Assembly: GCF_021545335.1 (NCBI RefSeq)
Contig: NZ_CP089312.1
Location: 4,154,001 to 4,218,000 of the forward strand
Origin: Streptomyces sp. GQFP
Lineage (GTDB): Bacteria > Actinomycetota > Actinomycetes > Streptomycetales > Streptomycetaceae
Direction of reading: 5' to 3'
DNA length: 64,000 nt
The position numbers and the translations under genes are program-made. Each line of letters begins with the position of its first letter. Positions within the stretch are counted from its first letter, which is position 1. Below are positions 37,355-45,430 of this stretch, one piece after another. A model generated the notes under the pieces. The model saw nothing but the letters and a program-made list of their open reading frames with translations, did no database searches and had not been told where the DNA came from.

Positions 37355-38251
37355 ATGAACAACCACAGCGGACGCGGCCGGGTCGCCGGCCTCCCGGCCT
37401 GGGACCGCTGCGCGGTCATGGGCGTCGTGAACGTGACCCCGGACTCCTTCTCCGACGGCGGCCGCTGGTTCGACACGACCAACGCCGTCAAACACGGCCT
37501 CGACCTGGTCACCGAGGGCGCCGACCTGGTGGACGTCGGCGGCGAGTCCACCCGCCCCGGCGCCACCCGCGTCGACGAGGCCGAGGAACTCAAGCGCGTC
37601 GTCCCCGTGGTCCGCGGCCTCGCCGCCGAGGGCGTCACCGTCTCCGTCGACACCATGCGCGCCTCGGTCGCCGAGCAGGCCCTGGCGGCGGGCGCCGCAC
37701 TTGTCAACGACGTCAGCGGCGGCCTCGCGGACCCCGCGATGATCCCGGTCGTCGCGGACGCCGGCGCCCCCTTCGTCGTCATGCACTGGCGCGGCTTCCT
37801 GGAGGGCGGCAACATCAAGGGCGTGTACGAGGACGTCGTCTCCGAGGTCGTCGACGAGCTCCACGCGCGCGTGGACGCCGTACTGGCCGGCGGTGTCGCC
37901 CCCGACCGGATCGTCGTGGACCCGGGTCTCGGCTTCTCCAAGGGCGCCGATCACGACCTGGCCCTCCTGGCCCACCTCGACCGGCTGCACGGCCTGGGCC
38001 ACCCCCTCCTGGTCGCCGCGTCCCGCAAACGGTTCCTGGGCCGCGTACTGGCCGGCCCCGAGGGCCCCCCGCCGCCCGCGCGGGAGCGCGACGCCGCCAC
38101 CGCCGCCGTCTCCGCGCTCGCCGCCCACCAGGGCGCCTGGGCGGTCCGCGTGCACGAGGTCCGCGCCACCGCCGACGCCGTACGGGTCGCCCGCGCGGTG
38201 GAGTGGGCCCGCGACGCGGAAGCCGTCCGCAGCGCCGAGGGAGCCCGGTGA
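37355..38251 (+). CDS. folP: dihydropteroate synthase FolP
   Basis: FolP condenses 6-hydroxymethyl-dihydropterin pyrophosphate with p-aminobenzoate and is the sulfonamide target. The 298-residue TIM barrel has MGVVNVTPDSFSDGG, VGGESTRPGA, VNDVSGG, IVVDPGLGFSKG and LVAASRKRFLG. The ATG at 37355 gives the family length; upstream there is a remnant of repeat family 2 (about 37288-37320, AGCCACAACGCACCCGCA). Its stop overlaps the next gene by 4 nt. Confidence 0.95.
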   Translation: MNNHSGRGRVAGLPAWDRCAVMGVVNVTPDSFSDGGRWFDTTNAVKHGLDLVTEGADLVDVGGESTRPGATRVDEAEELKRVVPVVRGLAAEGVTVSVDTMRASVAEQALAAGAALVNDVSGGLADPAMIPVVADAGAPFVVMHWRGFLEGGNIKGVYEDVVSEVVDELHARVDAVLAGGVAPDRIVVDPGLGFSKGADHDLALLAHLDRLHGLGHPLLVAASRKRFLGRVLAGPEGPPPPARERDAATAAVSALAAHQGAWAVRVHEVRATADAVRVARAVEWARDAEAVRSAEGAR

Positions 38252-38751
38252 GCGCGCCCCACACCGACGTCGAGCAGGTCGACCTCGCCAACCGCGCCTT
38301 CTACGAGGCGCTGGAACAGGGCGACTTCGACGAAGTGTCCTCGCTCTGGCTGACCCCCGCCGACCTGGGCGTCGACGAGGAGTACCACGACCCGGCGGAG
38401 ACCGGCGTGGTCTCCTGCGTGCACCCCGGCTGGCCGGTGCTGACCGGACGCGGCGAGGTGCTGCGCTCGTACGCGCTGATCATGGCGAACACCGAGTACA
38501 TCCAGTTCTTCCTGACCGACGTGCACGTCTCCGTGACCGGCGACACCGCCCTGGTGACCTGCACCGAGAACATCCTCAGCGGCGGCCCGGCCCCCGAGGA
38601 CAGCGACGAGCTGGGGCCGCTGGTCGGGCAGCTGGTCGTCGCCACCAACGTGTTCCGGCGTACGCCCGTCGGCTGGAAGCTCTGGTCGCACCACGCCTCC
38701 CCGGTCCTCGCCGAGACCGACGAGGACGAGACCGACGACACACCCTCGTGA
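38248..38751 (+). CDS. NTF2-like (SnoaL/DUF4440 type) protein
   Basis: This 167-residue single-domain protein has the cone-shaped NTF2-like fold. Typical elements are DLANRAFYEALEQGDFDEVSSLW at the start, TGRGEVLRSYALIM, and the strand pairs VHVSVTGDTALVTCTEN and NVFRRTPVGWKLWSHHAS. The reaction, if any, is unknown. The GTG at 38248 overlaps the folP stop (GTGA), so it is translationally coupled to folate synthesis; this linkage is common in Streptomyces. The C-terminus is acidic. Confidence 0.87.
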   Translation: MSAPHTDVEQVDLANRAFYEALEQGDFDEVSSLWLTPADLGVDEEYHDPAETGVVSCVHPGWPVLTGRGEVLRSYALIMANTEYIQFFLTDVHVSVTGDTALVTCTENILSGGPAPEDSDELGPLVGQLVVATNVFRRTPVGWKLWSHHASPVLAETDEDETDDTPS

Positions 38752-38895
38752 GCCGAACGTGGCCGAAGCGCGCCGAACGTGGTTGGAATCACGAACATGG
38801 GGTAAGTGCGGCTACCAGCCCGTGAGCAGCCGTGTTCCCACGGGGAAACACCCGATGAACCCTCTTGACCATCACGTGGACGGGCCCCTCGTGGG

Positions 38896-38925
38896 GCGGG
38901 CACTGTCAGTGCCCGCGGGTAGATT
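38896..38925 (+). promoter_or_regulatory. perfect inverted repeat and -10-like element upstream of folB
   Basis: Positions 38896-38916 form a perfect palindrome of two 10-nt arms (GCGGGCACTG and its complement) around a single T. It is followed 3 nt later by TAGATT (38920-38925), a good -10. It lies about 75 nt before the folB start and over the place of the -35. An operator is the likeliest reading; a terminator for the upstream folP transcript is the alternative. Confidence 0.6.
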
Positions 38926-38996
38926 CGGAAGTGGCTGCCGGGCCGGGCGCACCCGGTCCGAAGCGGCCGCCAACGACGATTGCAGGAGTGATTCGC

Positions 38997-39356
38997 GTGG
39001 ATCGTGTCGCGCTGCGCGGCCTGAGGGCCCGTGGACACCACGGCGTGTTCCCGCAGGAGCGGGAAGAGGGCCAGACCTTCGTCGTGGACCTCTCCCTCGG
39101 CCTGGACACCCGTCCGGCCGCGGCCGACGACGACCTGGCGAAGACCGTGCACTACGGCATCGTGGCGGAGGAGGTCGTGGCCGTCGTCGAGGGCGAGCCC
39201 GTCGATCTCATCGAGACGCTCGCCGAACGCATCGCGCAGGTCTGTCTGAAGCACCAGGGGGTCCAGGAGGTCGAGGTGTGCGTCCACAAACCGGACGCGC
39301 CGATCACGGTCCCCTTCGACGACGTGACCATCACCATCACCCGGAGCCGAGTATGA
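38997..39356 (+). CDS. folB: dihydroneopterin aldolase FolB
   Basis: FolB cleaves dihydroneopterin to 6-hydroxymethyl-dihydropterin and glycolaldehyde. The 119-residue protein has ALRGLRARGHHGVFPQEREEGQ, the catalytic-site Glu/Tyr region TVHYGIVAEEV, DLIETLAERIAQ, and the C-terminal VHKPDAPI with its conserved Lys. These are landmarks only. The GTG at 38997 has AGGAG at 38984-38988 and gives the family length. It overlaps folK by 4 nt. Confidence 0.95.
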   Translation: MDRVALRGLRARGHHGVFPQEREEGQTFVVDLSLGLDTRPAAADDDLAKTVHYGIVAEEVVAVVEGEPVDLIETLAERIAQVCLKHQGVQEVEVCVHKPDAPITVPFDDVTITITRSRV

Positions 39357-39964
39357 CCGCCTCGTTCACCGAGAGTCAGAGCGACCCGACCGTCCAGCCG
39401 GTGCCCGCCTCCGTCGTCCAGCAGGTGGACGCCGCCGACACCACCCTGCAGAACCCGAAGCGCGCCGTGATCTCCCTCGGCTCGAACCTCGGCAACCGCC
39501 TGGAGACCCTCCAGGGGGCCATCGACGCCCTGGAGGACACCCCGGGCGTCCGCGTCAAAGCGGTCTCGCCGGTGTACGAGACGGAGCCGTGGGGCGTCCC
39601 CGCGGGCAGCCAGCCGTCGTACTTCAACGCGGTGGTCGTCCTGCGGACGACACTCCCCCCGTCCTCGCTCCTGGAGCGCGCCCACGCCGTCGAGGAGGCC
39701 TTCCACCGCGTCCGCGAGGAGCGCTGGGGCCCGCGCACGATCGACGTCGACATCGTCGCGTACGCCGACGAGGTCTCCGACGACCCGGTGCTCACCCTCC
39801 CCCACCCGCGCGCCCACGAGCGGGCCTTCGTCCTCGCCCCCTGGCACGACGTGGACCCCGAGGCCCAGCTGCCCGGCCGCGGCCCGGTGGCGGCGCTCCT
39901 GGAGACCCTCGCCCAGGACAGTGTCGCGCCCCGCGCCGACCTGGAACTCCAGCTGCCGGAATAG
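39353..39964 (+). CDS. folK: HPPK, 6-hydroxymethyl-dihydropterin pyrophosphokinase FolK
   Basis: FolK pyrophosphorylates 6-hydroxymethyl-dihydropterin. The 203-residue protein has an N-terminal extension of about 37 residues that is not part of the fold. The core follows with SLGSNLGNRLETLQGAI, SPVYETEPWG and the Mg/ATP signature RWGPRTIDVDIVAY, then LPHPRAHERAFVL. The ATG at 39353 overlaps the folB stop (ATGA). It forms a folB-folK pair apart from folP and folE. Confidence 0.95.
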   Translation: MTASFTESQSDPTVQPVPASVVQQVDAADTTLQNPKRAVISLGSNLGNRLETLQGAIDALEDTPGVRVKAVSPVYETEPWGVPAGSQPSYFNAVVVLRTTLPPSSLLERAHAVEEAFHRVREERWGPRTIDVDIVAYADEVSDDPVLTLPHPRAHERAFVLAPWHDVDPEAQLPGRGPVAALLETLAQDSVAPRADLELQLPE

Positions 39965-40023
39965 CCGTTAAGGTCATGACGGCCACAGGTCGGTGGTCCG
40001 GTCCGGGGAGCTGAAGGGACACC

Positions 40024-40509
40024 GTGAGAGAGCTGCACGTCAAGATGCTGGCCGGCGTGTTCGTGGTCGCCGGAGTGCTCTCCTGGGCGGGCGCCCGGCT
40101 GTGGAACTCGGTGGGGACACTCCCGAGCGTCCCACTGGCCGCCCCCATCGTCCTCGCCCTGATCGCCGCGGTCCTGCTGGCCACGGCCCTCTCCCTCCGC
40201 GCCCGCCTCAAGGCCCAGCGCGACCGCCGCCCCGGCGCAAAGGGGGTCGACCCCCTGATGGCCGCCCGCGCGGTCGTCTTCGGCCAGGCCAGCGCCCTGG
40301 TGGCCGCCCTGGTCGCCGGAATGTACGGCGGAACGGGCGTCTTCCTCCTGGAGTCCCTGGACATCCCCGCCCGCCGGGACCAGGCCATCTACGCCGGCTT
40401 CTCGGTCCTGGCAGGCATCGCGGTCATAGCGGCAGCCTTCTTCCTGGAACGAGTCTGCAAACTCCCGGAGGACGACGACAACAACGCGGGCACGGCGCCT
40501 GCGGCGTAG
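40024..40509 (+). CDS. DUF3180 membrane protein
   Basis: This 161-residue protein has four predicted TM helices (about 8-25, 38-57, 82-101 and 120-142). It has the conserved DPLMAARAVVFGQASALVAAL segment in the third helix region, cited as a landmark. Function is unknown. DUF3180 genes sit next to folK throughout actinobacteria, so a role linked to folate or just chromosomal conservation is possible. It starts with GTG at 40024 after a GGAGCTGAAGGG stretch. Repeat family 2 follows its stop. Confidence 0.88.
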   Translation: MRELHVKMLAGVFVVAGVLSWAGARLWNSVGTLPSVPLAAPIVLALIAAVLLATALSLRARLKAQRDRRPGAKGVDPLMAARAVVFGQASALVAALVAGMYGGTGVFLLESLDIPARRDQAIYAGFSVLAGIAVIAAAFFLERVCKLPEDDDNNAGTAPAA

Positions 40510-40521
40510 ACAGGCCTCATG

Positions 40522-40590
40522 AGGAGCGCCCCAAAGGGGCGCGGGGAACTGCGCGACCAGCCACAACGCACCCGCAGACGAAGAACCGGA
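40522..40590. repeat. stem-loop repeat, family 2 copy 1 (probable terminator)
   Basis: A hairpin GCGCCCC-AAA-GGGGCGC (40526-40542) is followed by the conserved tail GGGGAACTGCGCGACCAGCC and ACGAAGAACCG. It lies between the convergent stops of the DUF3180 gene and folE. Related copies lie at 46801-46870 and 51061-51120. Confidence 0.8.
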
Positions 40591-40595
40591 CTACA

Positions 40596-41201
40596 TCAGC
40601 GAGCCATGATCAAACTCATCGCCTCGTTACGGGTGGCCGGATCCCGCAACTGCCCCCGCACCGCCGAAGTGATCGTCTTCGCCCCCGGCTTCCGAACCCC
40701 CCGCATCGACATGCACATGTGCTCGCACTGGATGACGACGATCACCCCACGCGGCTCCAGGATCTCCATCAGGGAGTCGGCGATCTGCGTGGTGAGTCGT
40801 TCCTGCACCTGCGGCCGGCGGGCGTAGACATCCACCAGCCGAGCCAGCTTCGACAGCCCGGTGATCTTGCCGTCGACGGACGGGATGTAGCCGACGTGGG
40901 CGACCCCGACGAACGGCACGAGGTGATGTTCACAGGAAGACAGCACCTCGATGTCCTTCACCAGCACCATCTCGTCGTGCCCCAGGTCGAACGTCGTCGT
41001 CAGGACGTCCTCGGGCCTCTGCCACAGCCCCGCGAATATCTCCCGGTACGCCCGCGCCACCCGCCCCGGCGTCTCCCTCAGGCCCTCGCGGTCCGGGTCC
41101 TCACCGACCGCGATCAGCAGTTCGCGCACGGCGTTCTCCGCCCGCTTCTCGTCGAACACGCCGATCGTGCCTTCGCCGTCCAGCGTCACGGGGTCGGTCA
41201 T
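40596..41201 (-). CDS. folE: GTP cyclohydrolase I FolE
   Basis: FolE opens GTP to dihydroneopterin triphosphate, the first folate step. The 201-residue protein has zinc/catalytic motifs in SSCEHHLVPFVGVAHVGY (Cys-x-x-His) and CEHMCMSMRGV (second Cys). ERLTTQIADSL and the C-terminal NEAMSLIMAR complete the tunnel fold. The ATG at 41201 gives exactly the usual length. It is downstream of ftsH in the same direction (148-nt gap), as is common in actinobacteria. Confidence 0.96.
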   Translation of the reverse strand: MTDPVTLDGEGTIGVFDEKRAENAVRELLIAVGEDPDREGLRETPGRVARAYREIFAGLWQRPEDVLTTTFDLGHDEMVLVKDIEVLSSCEHHLVPFVGVAHVGYIPSVDGKITGLSKLARLVDVYARRPQVQERLTTQIADSLMEILEPRGVIVVIQCEHMCMSMRGVRKPGAKTITSAVRGQLRDPATRNEAMSLIMAR

Positions 41202-41349
41202 TTGGTGCCTCGTTCCTGTACCTGTCACGCGTGTGGACCACGCGTCGCACGTGCGGACATACCGAAATGCCGCGCCCCCCAGGCTAGAACCTGAGGGACA
41301 CGGCATACATTCCGGGCCCACTGAGCGGGAGGAGGCGGGAGAGCCGGGA

Positions 41350-43386
41350 TCAGCTCTCCGTGCGGTCCTCCGGCACCGACTCCGCCGCGGGGACGGACTC
41401 GGTGGCTCCGGCGTTGGCGGTGATCGCCGGCGCCGAGCCGTTCGCCCCGTTCGTCAGCGACAGCTCCTTGGGGGAGAGCACCGGCGGGCGGGTGGACGGC
41501 GTACGGCGGGAGGAGCCGGTCCACGCGGGGCGGGCCGGGCGCTTCACGATGGGAGCGAAGACCTCGGCGATCTGCTCCTTGCTCAGCGTCTCCTTCTCCA
41601 GCAGCTGCAGCACCAGCGCGTCGAGGACGTCGCGGTTCTCGACCAGGATCTCCCAGGCCTCGTTGTGCGCGTTCTCGATGAGCTTCTTGACCTCTTCGTC
41701 GACGAGCGCGGCGACCTCTTCCGAGTAGTCGCGCGGGTGCGACATCTCCCGGCCCAGGAAGGGCTCGGTGTTGTCGCCGCCGAACTTGATCGCGCCGAGG
41801 CGCTCGGTCATGCCGTACTGCGTGACCATCGCGCGGGCCGTTGCCGTGGCCTTCTCGATGTCGTTCGCGGCACCCGTCGTCGGGTCGTGGAAGACCAGTT
41901 CCTCCGCCGCCCGGCCGCCCAGCATGTAGGCGAGCTGGTCGAGCATCTCGTTGCGAGTGGTGGAGTACTTGTCCTCGTCCGGGAGCACCATCGTGTAACC
42001 GAGGGCCCGGCCGCGGGACAGGATCGTGATCTTGTGGACCGGGTCGGAGTTCGGGGAGGCCGCCGCGACCAGGGCGTGGCCGCCCTCGTGGTACGCGGTG
42101 ATCTTCTTTTCCTTGTCCGACATGATCCGGGTCCGCTTCTGCGGGCCCGCCACGACGCGGTCGATCGCCTCGTCCAGCGCGGCGTTGTCGATCAGCTTCC
42201 TGTCGCCTCGGGCGGTGAGCAGCGCGGCCTCGTTGAGGACGTTGCTCAGGTCCGCGCCGGTGAAGCCCGGCGTGCGACGGGCGACCGCCGACAGGTCGAC
42301 GTCCGGAGCGACCGGCTTGCCCTTCTGGTGAACCTTGAGGATCTCCAGTCGGCCGATCATGTCCGGGCGGTCGACCGCGATCTGACGGTCGAAGCGGCCG
42401 GGACGCAGCAGCGCCGGGTCGAGGATGTCGGGACGGTTGGTGGCTGCGATGAGAATCACACCACCCTTGACGTCGAAGCCGTCCATCTCGACGAGCAGCT
42501 GGTTGAGCGTCTGCTCGCGCTCGTCGTGACCACCGCCGAGGCCGGCGCCGCGATGGCGGCCGACCGCGTCGATCTCGTCGACGAAGACGATCGCCGGAGC
42601 GTTCGCCTTGGCCTGCTCGAAGAGGTCACGGACCCGGGAGGCACCGACACCGACGAACATCTCGACGAAGTCGGAACCCGAGATCGAGTAGAACGGAACG
42701 CCCGCCTCGCCCGCGACGGCACGCGCGAGCAGCGTCTTGCCCGTACCGGGAGGCCCGTAGAGGAGCACACCCTTGGGGATCTTGGCGCCGACGGCCTGGA
42801 ACTTGGCCGGCTCCTGGAGGAACTCCTTGATCTCGTGCAGTTCCTCGACGGCCTCGTCCGAGCCCGCGACGTCCGCGAACGTCGTCTTCGGGGTGTCCTT
42901 GGTGATGAGCTTGGCCTTGGACTTCCCGAAGTTCATGACTCGGGAGCCGCCACCCTGCATCTGGTTCATCAGGAACAGGAACACGACGACGATGAGGACG
43001 AAGGGGAGCAGCGACAGCAGAATGCCCACGAACGCGTTCTGCTTGGTCGGGGAGACCGTGTAGCCGTCCGGAATCTGCTTGTTCTGGAACTTGTCCTGGA
43101 GAGTGTTCGCCAGGTTGACGCCCTGGTCGCCGATGTAGCTCGCCTGGATCTTCGAGCTGCCCTCGACCTTTTGGCCGTCCTTGAGCTGGACCTTGATGAC
43201 CTGCTCGTCACCGGTGGTGATCTTGGCCTGCTCGACCTTGTTGTCGTTGATCGCCTGGACGACCTGGCCTGTGTCCACCGTCTTGTAGCCGCCGGACGAG
43301 CCGACGACCTGCATCAACACGACCACGGCAAGGACGGCCAGCACGATCCACATGACCGGCCCACGGAAGTATCGCTTCACGTCCAT
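41350..43386 (-). CDS. ftsH: ATP-dependent zinc metalloprotease FtsH
   Basis: FtsH degrades misassembled membrane and some cytosolic proteins. The 678-residue protein has TM1 (about 9-27), a periplasmic domain, TM2 (about 125-145), and an AAA+ module with GPPGTGKTLLARA, VFVDEIDAVG and SRH region ATNRPDILDPALLRPGRFD. The protease site is HEGGHAL with a downstream Asp ligand. The tail is Pro/Ala-rich. The ATG at 43386 begins MDVKRYFRG, the usual start; an ATG at 43422 would add twelve residues and could be read from a leaderless message. Confidence 0.95.
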   Translation of the reverse strand: MDVKRYFRGPVMWIVLAVLAVVVLMQVVGSSGGYKTVDTGQVVQAINDNKVEQAKITTGDEQVIKVQLKDGQKVEGSSKIQASYIGDQGVNLANTLQDKFQNKQIPDGYTVSPTKQNAFVGILLSLLPFVLIVVVFLFLMNQMQGGGSRVMNFGKSKAKLITKDTPKTTFADVAGSDEAVEELHEIKEFLQEPAKFQAVGAKIPKGVLLYGPPGTGKTLLARAVAGEAGVPFYSISGSDFVEMFVGVGASRVRDLFEQAKANAPAIVFVDEIDAVGRHRGAGLGGGHDEREQTLNQLLVEMDGFDVKGGVILIAATNRPDILDPALLRPGRFDRQIAVDRPDMIGRLEILKVHQKGKPVAPDVDLSAVARRTPGFTGADLSNVLNEAALLTARGDRKLIDNAALDEAIDRVVAGPQKRTRIMSDKEKKITAYHEGGHALVAAASPNSDPVHKITILSRGRALGYTMVLPDEDKYSTTRNEMLDQLAYMLGGRAAEELVFHDPTTGAANDIEKATATARAMVTQYGMTERLGAIKFGGDNTEPFLGREMSHPRDYSEEVAALVDEEVKKLIENAHNEAWEILVENRDVLDALVLQLLEKETLSKEQIAEVFAPIVKRPARPAWTGSSRRTPSTRPPVLSPKELSLTNGANGSAPAITANAGATESVPAAESVPEDRTES

Positions 43387-43434
43387 CCATACGGAGCGGT
43401 GCCGCCCCGTCCCTCCTGCCATAGTGAGTTTGAT

Positions 43435-43458
43435 AAAGACTGTTCTAAAGACTGCTCT
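43435..43458. repeat. 12-bp tandem direct repeat in the ftsH promoter region
   Basis: AAAGACTGTTCT is followed head-to-tail by AAAGACTGCTCT (11 of 12 identical), 13-36 nt upstream of the ATG at 43422. It is a candidate activator or repressor site. A minus-strand TATCAA seven nt before that ATG is a possible -10. Confidence 0.55.
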
Positions 43459-43583
43459 TCGGACGGTACCCCAGCTTTGTCACCCGAAGGCTCACGGGCG
43501 GGCTGGCAATCCCGTCTACGCATGCTCCAACGGCGCGGAACCCTCCGGGGTTCCCGGACGTCCGAGAGGACCGGCCCTTTGGC

Positions 43584-44144
43584 TCAGCCGCCGTAGACGT
43601 GAGGCGCGAGCGTACCGACGAACGGAAGGTTGCGGTACTTCTCCGCGTAGTCGAGGCCGTAGCCGATCACGAACTCGTTCGGGATGTCGAAGCCGACCCA
43701 CTCCACGTCGATGGCGACCTTCGCGGCCTCCGGCTTGCGCAGCAGGGTGCAGATCTTCAGCGACTCGGGCTCACGGGAGCCGAGGTTGGAGATCAGCCAG
43801 GACAGGGTCAGCCCGGAGTCGATGATGTCCTCGACGATGAGGACGTGCTTGCCCTTGATGTCGGTGTCGAGGTCCTTGAGGATCCGCACCACACCGGAGG
43901 ACTGGGTGCCCGCGCCGTACGACGACACGGCCATCCAGTCCATGGTGAGGGGGGTGGACAGCGCCCGGGCCAGGTCGGCCATGACCATCACCGCGCCCTT
44001 GAGGACACCGACGATCAGCAGGTCCTTGCCCGCGTACTCCGCGTCGATCTTCGCCGCCAGCTCCACGAGCTTCGCGTCGATCTCTTCCTTGGTGATGAGC
44101 ACCGACTTGAGGTCGGCACCCATGTCTTTCGCGTCCACCCGCAT
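43584..44144 (-). CDS. hpt: hypoxanthine phosphoribosyltransferase
   Basis: This 186-residue purine-salvage enzyme makes IMP or GMP from PRPP. The PRPP-binding motif is VLIVEDIIDSGLTL, the pyrophosphate loop LLIVGVLKGAVMVMADL, and the flexible-loop region SSYGAGTQSSG. The base-binding Val-Gly-Phe-Asp (EWVGFDIPNEFVIGYGLDYAE) is present as separate conserved pieces. The ATG at 44144 (MRVDAKDMG) fits relatives; GTG at 44162 is possible. It lies between tilS and ftsH, the standard tilS-hpt-ftsH order. Confidence 0.95.
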   Translation of the reverse strand: MRVDAKDMGADLKSVLITKEEIDAKLVELAAKIDAEYAGKDLLIVGVLKGAVMVMADLARALSTPLTMDWMAVSSYGAGTQSSGVVRILKDLDTDIKGKHVLIVEDIIDSGLTLSWLISNLGSREPESLKICTLLRKPEAAKVAIDVEWVGFDIPNEFVIGYGLDYAEKYRNLPFVGTLAPHVYGG

Positions 44145-44196
44145 CACTTTCGGTCGTCCCACCTGCTGCCCGGCCCCGCTCGGAAGGGGGTGGGAT

Positions 44197-45240
44197 TCAG
44201 CCTTGCCGAATCACCAGTCTGCCACCCTGCCGCTGGGCGACGACCCGGCCGGGGAGATTGATGGCTCCCTGACCGCGCCAACCGGTGATCAGCCGGTCGA
44301 CTTCCTCGATGTGGCGGGCGAACAGCGAACCGGCCGGAGCGCCCGCCTCGATGGCGGCGCTGCGCAGGATGCGGCGGCGTACGGCGGGCGGCAGGGCGTA
44401 CAGCTTGGCGCACTCCAGGAGGCCCGCCGCGTCCCGTACGGAGGCCTCGGCCTGGCGGGCCCAGGTGTCGAGGGCGTCGGCGTCGTCGCGGGAGAGCTGG
44501 GCCGTACGGGCGAGCGCCTCGACGACGCCTTTGCCGAGGGCCTTCTCCAGGGCGGGCAGGCCCTCGTGGCGCAGCCGGGACCGGGTGTAGGCCGGGTCTG
44601 CGTTGTGCGGGTCGTCCCAGACCGGGAGGGACTGGACCATGCACGCCTTGCGGGCGGTCTGCCGGTCGAGCTGCAGGAAGGGCCGTCGGTAACGGCCGGG
44701 GGCCCCCGGACCCCCGGAAACAGCGGCCATTCCGGAGAGGGAGCGGATGCCGGAACCGCGGGCGAGGCCGAGCAGGACGGTTTCGGCCTGGTCGTCGCGG
44801 GTGTGGCCGAGGAGGACCGCGGCGGCGCCGTGGCGCTCGGCGGCGGCGTCCAGGGCGGCGTACCGGGCGTCGCGGGCGGCGGCCTCGGGGCCGCCCTCAC
44901 GGCCGACAGTGACGGCGATCGACTCGACCGGGGCGAGGCCGAGTTCGGTCAACCGCAGGACGACCTCGTCGGCTCGGAGGTCGGAGCCGGGCTGCAGGCC
45001 GTGGTCGACGGTCACGCCCCCGGCGCGCAGGCCGAGTTTGGGCGCTTCGAACGCGAGAGCGGAGGCGAGCGCCATGGAGTCGGCGCCGCCGGAGCACGCC
45101 ACGAGGACGAGCGGGGAGGACTCGCCTGAGGTGGTGGGGGCGGGGAGGAGAGCGTTGGGCGAGGTGTGCCCGTTGAGGATGTCGTGGAGGGCGCGGCGAA
45201 CCGCCAGGCGTATCGCCGCGACCGCAGGATGGGGACCCAT
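44197..45240 (-). CDS. tilS: tRNA(Ile)-lysidine synthase TilS
   Basis: TilS changes C34 of tRNA-Ile(CAU) to lysidine. This lets the tRNA read AUA and stops it reading AUG. The 347-residue protein has the PP-loop VLVACSGGADSMALASAL (about 45-62), VDHGLQPGSDLRAD, LLGHTRDDQAETVLLGLARG and the RPFLQLDR / TRSRLRHEGLPAL region. The C-terminal region is short, as in the actinobacterial form. The ATG at 45240 ends a 190-nt gap after the zinc-protease gene. Confidence 0.94.
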   Translation of the reverse strand: MGPHPAVAAIRLAVRRALHDILNGHTSPNALLPAPTTSGESSPLVLVACSGGADSMALASALAFEAPKLGLRAGGVTVDHGLQPGSDLRADEVVLRLTELGLAPVESIAVTVGREGGPEAAARDARYAALDAAAERHGAAAVLLGHTRDDQAETVLLGLARGSGIRSLSGMAAVSGGPGAPGRYRRPFLQLDRQTARKACMVQSLPVWDDPHNADPAYTRSRLRHEGLPALEKALGKGVVEALARTAQLSRDDADALDTWARQAEASVRDAAGLLECAKLYALPPAVRRRILRSAAIEAGAPAGSLFARHIEEVDRLITGWRGQGAINLPGRVVAQRQGGRLVIRQG

Positions 45241-45430
45241 GTCCGGTTCCCTTCATGAAGTTTTCGGGGGGTGAGCCGATTCCGGTCACTCAGAGTGTGT
45301 AGATGGTGACAGAAACGGGCCGTTCCCCGAGCATTGCACGCCTACCCATGCCCCACGGTCCCTCGGACGGGTGATTGAAGGGGCGTTCACCTGCCGTCGG
45401 CCGGATTCGTTCACCACGTACCCCATGGGC

